NCBI GenBank assembly: GCA_905235955.1
Contig: CAJONN010000152.1
Location: 1-8,999 of the forward strand
Source of the DNA: an uncultured Marinilabiliaceae bacterium
GTDB taxonomy: Bacteria > Bacteroidota > Bacteroidia > Bacteroidales > Marinilabiliaceae
Direction: 5' to 3'
DNA length: 8,999 nt
The position numbers were made by a program, and so were the translations under genes. This document shows positions 6,245 through 8,999 of the stretch, piece after piece. Below the pieces are notes generated by a model. That model did no database searches. It saw nothing but the letters and a program-made list of their open reading frames with translations, and was not told the DNA's origin. Position 1 is the stretch's first letter, and each line of letters begins with the position of its first letter.

Positions 6245-6673
6245 ATGAACGTACTTATAATTAATGGTCCGAACCTCAATTTGTTGGGTGTCAGAGAACC
6301 GGGAATATATGGTTCGCGCGGTTTTGAAAGTTATCTGACCGAACTTCGTCAACGCTTCAACGACATCAACATCGACTATTTTCAGTCGAATCACGAAGGA
6401 GCAATCATCGACAAAATACACGAAGTAGGCTTTAGTGCCGACGGCATTGTGCTCAATGCAGGTGCCTACACACACACTTCACTTGCCATAGCCGATGCTA
6501 TTTCGGCTGTAAAAACTCCGGTAATAGAGGTGCATATCAGCAATGTGCACAAACGCGAAGAGTTTAGGCATCATTCATTCTTGTCGGCAGTGTGTGTGGG
6601 TGTAATATGTGGCTTTGGACTCGACTCGTATAGGCTTGGTATTGAGAGCCTTATCGGAATAAACAAGAAATAG
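6245..6673 (+). CDS. aroQ: Type II 3-dehydroquinate dehydratase
   Basis: This enzyme removes water from 3-dehydroquinate to give 3-dehydroshikimate, the third step of the shikimate pathway to aromatic amino acids; type II enzymes form dodecamers in the cytoplasm. The 142 residues show the hallmark segments: INGPNLNLLGVREPGIYG (6-23, with the mobile-loop arginine R17 and the catalytic tyrosine Y22), QSNHEG (47-52), NAGAYTHTS (71-79, substrate binding), EVHISN (95-100, catalytic H97) and REEFRHHS (104-111). Length is typical of the family. A TTG at 6236 lies in frame, but the ATG at 6245 gives the standard N-terminus directly before the first strand, and a GAAG sequence just precedes it. It is divergent from xerD and lies 51 nt before pyk, with no terminator between, so read-through into pyk is likely. 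Confidence 0.95.
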   Translation: MNVLIINGPNLNLLGVREPGIYGSRGFESYLTELRQRFNDINIDYFQSNHEGAIIDKIHEVGFSADGIVLNAGAYTHTSLAIADAISAVKTPVIEVHISNVHKREEFRHHSFLSAVCVGVICGFGLDSYRLGIESLIGINKK

Positions 6674-6724
6674 ATTAACAAAAAGACAGAGAAAAATAAA
6701 ATTCATTTAATAGTAAAATTTAAG

Positions 6725-8179
6725 ATGAAGAAGAAACTTACAAAGGTTGTTACCACCATCTCGGACATCCGTTGCGAAGTGGATTTCCTCCGCAAGCTTC
6801 ACGAAGCAGGCATGAACGTAGTGCGCTGCAACACAGCTCACATGACAACTGAGAGCATCAACGCTATAGCTGTCAACACTCGCAAAGTATCAGACAAAAT
6901 AGCGCTCCTCGTCGACACCAAAGGTCCGGAAATTCGTACCTGCATGGGCGATGCTCCTATCGTATTTGAAGCTGGAAAAACTATTGCCGTAAAGGGCGAC
7001 CCTAAAGGCAACTCTACAGCTGAGACACTCTATGTTTCGTATGAAGGCTTTGTAAACGACCTTAATGTAGGCAACCAAATACTCATCGACGATGGCGACA
7101 TCTCGCTCCGCGTTATTGAGAAGAAGGCTGACGAACTCATCTGCGAAATAGAAAATAGCGGTAGCATCGACACACTTGTTGACAATGTTCGTCGCGCTGG
7201 TCGCAAGAGCGTCAACGTTCCGGGCGTATCAACAAAGTTGCCTTCACTCACTGAGAAAGACAAGAGCTTTGTGCTTTGGGCTATCGAAAACAACATCGAC
7301 TTCATTGCTCACTCATTCGTACGTTCAAAAGCTGACGTAAAAGAGATTCAAGATATACTTGACGCACACAACAGCCCTATCAAAATCATTGCTAAGATTG
7401 AGAACCAAGAGGGTGTAAACAACATCGATGAGATACTTGAGTGCGTATATGGTGTGATGGTAGCACGTGGCGACCTTGGTATCGAGGTACCATGCGAACG
7501 TATTCCACTCATCCAACGCCAGCTCATACGCAAATGCGTTGAGGCTAAGCGCCCTGTGATTGTGGCTACTCAGATGCTCCACACCATGATAAAGAACCCA
7601 CGCCCAACACGCGCTGAGGTTACTGATATTGCCAACGCTATCTACTATCGCACCGATGCTATCATGCTCAGCGGCGAAACTACTTATGGTAAATACCCAG
7701 TAGAGTGCGTTGAGACAATGACTAAGATTGCAAAAGAGGTAGAGGCAGCTAAAGATTCACGCAACGATATTCCTGTACCTTTTGTTCACAACGAAGTTAC
7801 AGCATACTTGGCTGAAACTGCAGTAGGTGCATCGCGCGAATTGCCTATCAAAGCCATCCTCACCGATAGCTTCACTGGCAAAACTGCACGCTACATTGCT
7901 GCATTCCGTAGCCCAGTGCCTGTATATGCATTTGCCTACGAAGCACGCGTAGCTCGTGAGCTTGCTCTCTCGTATGGTGTATTTGCTGAGATTTTGGGTG
8001 AATCAAAATCAGCTACAATACGTGCTAAGATTGAAAGCCTCATAGCTGATGGCGACCTTGTTGCAACCGACTTGATTGCTTACATTGGTGGCAGCTTTGG
8101 CATTGGTAGCGGCACTACTTCGCTCGAAATCATCACTGTTGAAAACTTCTTGAAGAAGATTGACAAGATTGGTGACTAA
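6725..8179 (+). CDS. pyk: Pyruvate kinase
   Basis: Pyruvate kinase transfers phosphate from phosphoenolpyruvate to ADP, giving pyruvate and ATP at the end of glycolysis. The 484 residues are full length. The (beta/alpha)8 domain holds GMNVVRCNTAH (29-39), DTKGPEIRT (64-72), the catalytic lysine in AKIENQEG (K224), MVARGDLGIEVP (245-256), ATQMLHTMIKNPRPTRAEV (281-299) and DAIMLSGET (311-319). The B domain lies between about 73 and 170, and a C-terminal domain from about 345 ends in GGSFGIGSGTTSLEI. Where many bacterial enzymes read RLNFSH and ATQMLESM, this one reads RCNTAH and ATQMLHTM; I recall similar forms in Bacteroides enzymes and take them as lineage traits. The start at 6725 gives the normal N-terminus. 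I see no good promoter of its own in the 51 nt after aroQ. A strong hairpin terminator follows. Confidence 0.96.
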   Translation: MKKKLTKVVTTISDIRCEVDFLRKLHEAGMNVVRCNTAHMTTESINAIAVNTRKVSDKIALLVDTKGPEIRTCMGDAPIVFEAGKTIAVKGDPKGNSTAETLYVSYEGFVNDLNVGNQILIDDGDISLRVIEKKADELICEIENSGSIDTLVDNVRRAGRKSVNVPGVSTKLPSLTEKDKSFVLWAIENNIDFIAHSFVRSKADVKEIQDILDAHNSPIKIIAKIENQEGVNNIDEILECVYGVMVARGDLGIEVPCERIPLIQRQLIRKCVEAKRPVIVATQMLHTMIKNPRPTRAEVTDIANAIYYRTDAIMLSGETTYGKYPVECVETMTKIAKEVEAAKDSRNDIPVPFVHNEVTAYLAETAVGASRELPIKAILTDSFTGKTARYIAAFRSPVPVYAFAYEARVARELALSYGVFAEILGESKSATIRAKIESLIADGDLVATDLIAYIGGSFGIGSGTTSLEIITVENFLKKIDKIGD

Positions 8180-8206
8180 TAATAGACTATTACATATAGC
8201 TAAATA

Positions 8207-8247
8207 AAAGACCTCAGCATTGATAAGATGCTGAGGTCTTTTTTTTT
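8207..8247 (+). terminator. Intrinsic terminator after pyk, probably bidirectional
   Basis: A perfect 14-bp stem (AAAGACCTCAGCAT at 8207-8220 with its complement at 8228-8241) closes a 7-nt loop and runs into a T-tract ending at 8247. It starts 28 nt after the pyk stop. Read on the minus strand it is followed by TTTTATTTA, so it may also end the convergent DUF2271 transcript, whose stop codon is at 8267. Confidence 0.92.
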
Positions 8248-8266
8248 GGTGATTGAAACGTCTACA

Positions 8267-8833
8267 CTACTTTACTATAGCTTTAACGTTGGAAACCATA
8301 CCTTCACGGTTGCCATCGTTGTTGGTAAGCGTACGCTGAAGTGTTACGCTACCCGTTTTGGCAGTGCTGAACGAACCGCTATATGTTACAATGCTGCTAT
8401 CAAAAAGCGTAGCTTCTACAAATATTTTGTAGTTACCATTAGCCACTGTCTTGCCCTTAGCATCTTTCAAATCCCACGTAAACGACTGAATGCCATCCTC
8501 TTTGGGCGTAGCGCCAGTAAAGGCATCAATATCAGAGTCTGACAATGCGTTTGCATTAGCATCTTTAACCCATGTAGGCACACAATATGGGCGTTTGATA
8601 TAGCCTCGCACAAGTTCTTCGTTGCCTCGTGCTCTACCTTTGGTGGTGAATGCTGTAACAAAGAGTGTACGCACCACTTCACCTTTGGCGTTTTCTACCC
8701 ACACTGCAAACTGATTAGATCCGTGAATATCCTGATGTTGATAGTTGAAACTAACTTCAAGACTATGCGCTTTTTGCGCTGATGCTGTAGCACACATAGC
8801 TGCAACAGCCATTAAGAATAATAATTTTTTCAT
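8267..8833 (-). CDS. DUF2271 domain-containing periplasmic protein
   Basis: A 188-residue exported protein of the DUF2271 family, whose function is not established. The N-terminus MKKLLFLMAVAAMCATASAQ is a clear Sec signal peptide, with cleavage likely after ASA (residue 19). The mature part shows the family pattern: QFAVWVENAKGEVVRTLFV (41-59), PTWVK (86-90), DAFTGATP (103-110), FTWDLKD (118-124), GNYKIFVEA (133-141). It is probably a small beta-sandwich. The frame is open up to 8968, but the ATG at 8831-8833 is preferred because it begins the signal peptide, and the upstream part is translated promoter and repeat sequence. It is transcribed alone, convergent with pyk. Its promoter lies at the edge of the hairpin repeat. 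In other genomes this family sits near redox or iron-uptake genes; nothing of that kind is visible here. Confidence 0.85.
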   Translation of the reverse strand: MKKLLFLMAVAAMCATASAQKAHSLEVSFNYQHQDIHGSNQFAVWVENAKGEVVRTLFVTAFTTKGRARGNEELVRGYIKRPYCVPTWVKDANANALSDSDIDAFTGATPKEDGIQSFTWDLKDAKGKTVANGNYKIFVEATLFDSSIVTYSGSFSTAKTGSVTLQRTLTNNDGNREGMVSNVKAIVK

Positions 8834-8868
8834 TATTTTATTAGTTTTATTATTGAATTGAAGATATG

Positions 8869-8900
8869 CAAAATAATAGAAATAACTTAAGTTTCGCAAA
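8869..8900 (-). promoter_or_regulatory. Bacteroidetes-type promoter of the DUF2271 gene, overlapping the repeat
   Basis: On the minus strand, TTTG (8897-8900) is followed after 20 nt by TTATTTTG (8869-8876), one mismatch from TAnnTTTG, about 36 nt before the ATG at 8833. The -33 box and most of the spacer belong to repeat copy B. The spacer holds the 10-bp palindrome AACTTAAGTT (8884-8893). In copy A the matching position reads CTTG and the palindrome has one change. Confidence 0.55.
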
Positions 8901-8999
8901 TAGAAATGTTCTGCAAACAAGTCCCCAATATATGACCTTCCCATTAATTTTACTTTTTCTTTCCGCAAGAAAAAGTAACAAAAAGAACTCGTCGCTGTT
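8880..8999 (-). repeat. Intergenic hairpin repeat, copy B (inverted relative to copy A at 40-161)
   Basis: The reverse complement of this stretch aligns with 40-161. The outer 32 nt (8968-8999) are identical to copy A, and the inner 41 nt (8880-8920) match at 34 of 41 positions. The hairpin here is TTACTTTTTCTT (8950-8961) paired with AAGAAAAAGTAA (8967-8978) around a 5-nt loop. Its tip differs from copy A but still pairs. The element runs off the window edge, so its outer end is unknown. It lies directly upstream of the DUF2271 gene and seems to provide its -33 box. Confidence 0.8.

Noticed and set aside
8834..8968. Upstream in-frame start for the DUF2271 gene at 8968
   Set aside because: It would bury the signal peptide at residue 46 and translate through the promoter and the hairpin repeat.
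1..8999. CRISPR arrays, tRNA or rRNA genes
   Set aside because: No regularly spaced repeat series, cloverleaf-like sequence or rRNA segment was recognised on either strand.

Overview
The window looks like a chromosomal segment of a Bacteroidota genome, most likely order Bacteroidales. The evidence is: Bacteroides-type promoter boxes (TTG, about 20 nt, then TAnnTTTG) upstream of several genes; A-rich leaders with weak or no Shine-Dalgarno sequences; families largely typical of this phylum (DUF3822, DUF2271); and the neighbourhood xerD / aroQ / pyk. Nearly all of it is housekeeping sequence. I found no prophage, insertion sequence, CRISPR array, tRNA or rRNA.

Layout. Positions 1-179 hold no gene but carry one copy of an intergenic hairpin repeat. 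Positions 180-3038 are a four-gene minus-strand cluster, in transcription order: a membrane-anchored protein of unknown function, a DUF3822 protein, rsmD (16S rRNA guanine-N2 methyltransferase) and folP (dihydropteroate synthase). The last three overlap by 10 and 23 nt. A 186-nt divergent region with a small inverted repeat separates this cluster from a plus-strand short RecD/Dda-like helicase (3225-4658). Convergent with the helicase are a secreted thioredoxin-like gene, apparently frameshifted (4669-5134), and xerD (5137-6048), read in that reverse order from one recognisable promoter at 6118-6148. Divergent from xerD run aroQ (6245-6673) and pyk (6725-8179), followed by a strong hairpin terminator. 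A DUF2271 periplasmic protein (8267-8833, minus) closes the window, and its upstream region carries a second, inverted copy of the same repeat.

How the genes work together. folP serves folate synthesis, rsmD ribosome maturation, xerD chromosome dimer resolution, aroQ the shikimate pathway and pyk the last step of glycolysis. They are neighbours rather than one pathway.

The points most worth a second look are: (a) the pair of inverted, diverged repeats of about 120 nt at the two ends of the window, whose hairpin core keeps its pairing despite sequence change and which seems to supply promoter sequence to the DUF2271 gene; (b) the broken thioredoxin; (c) the DUF3822 gene next to a pilin-like single-span membrane protein. 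I do not see convincing evidence of a new multi-gene system here.
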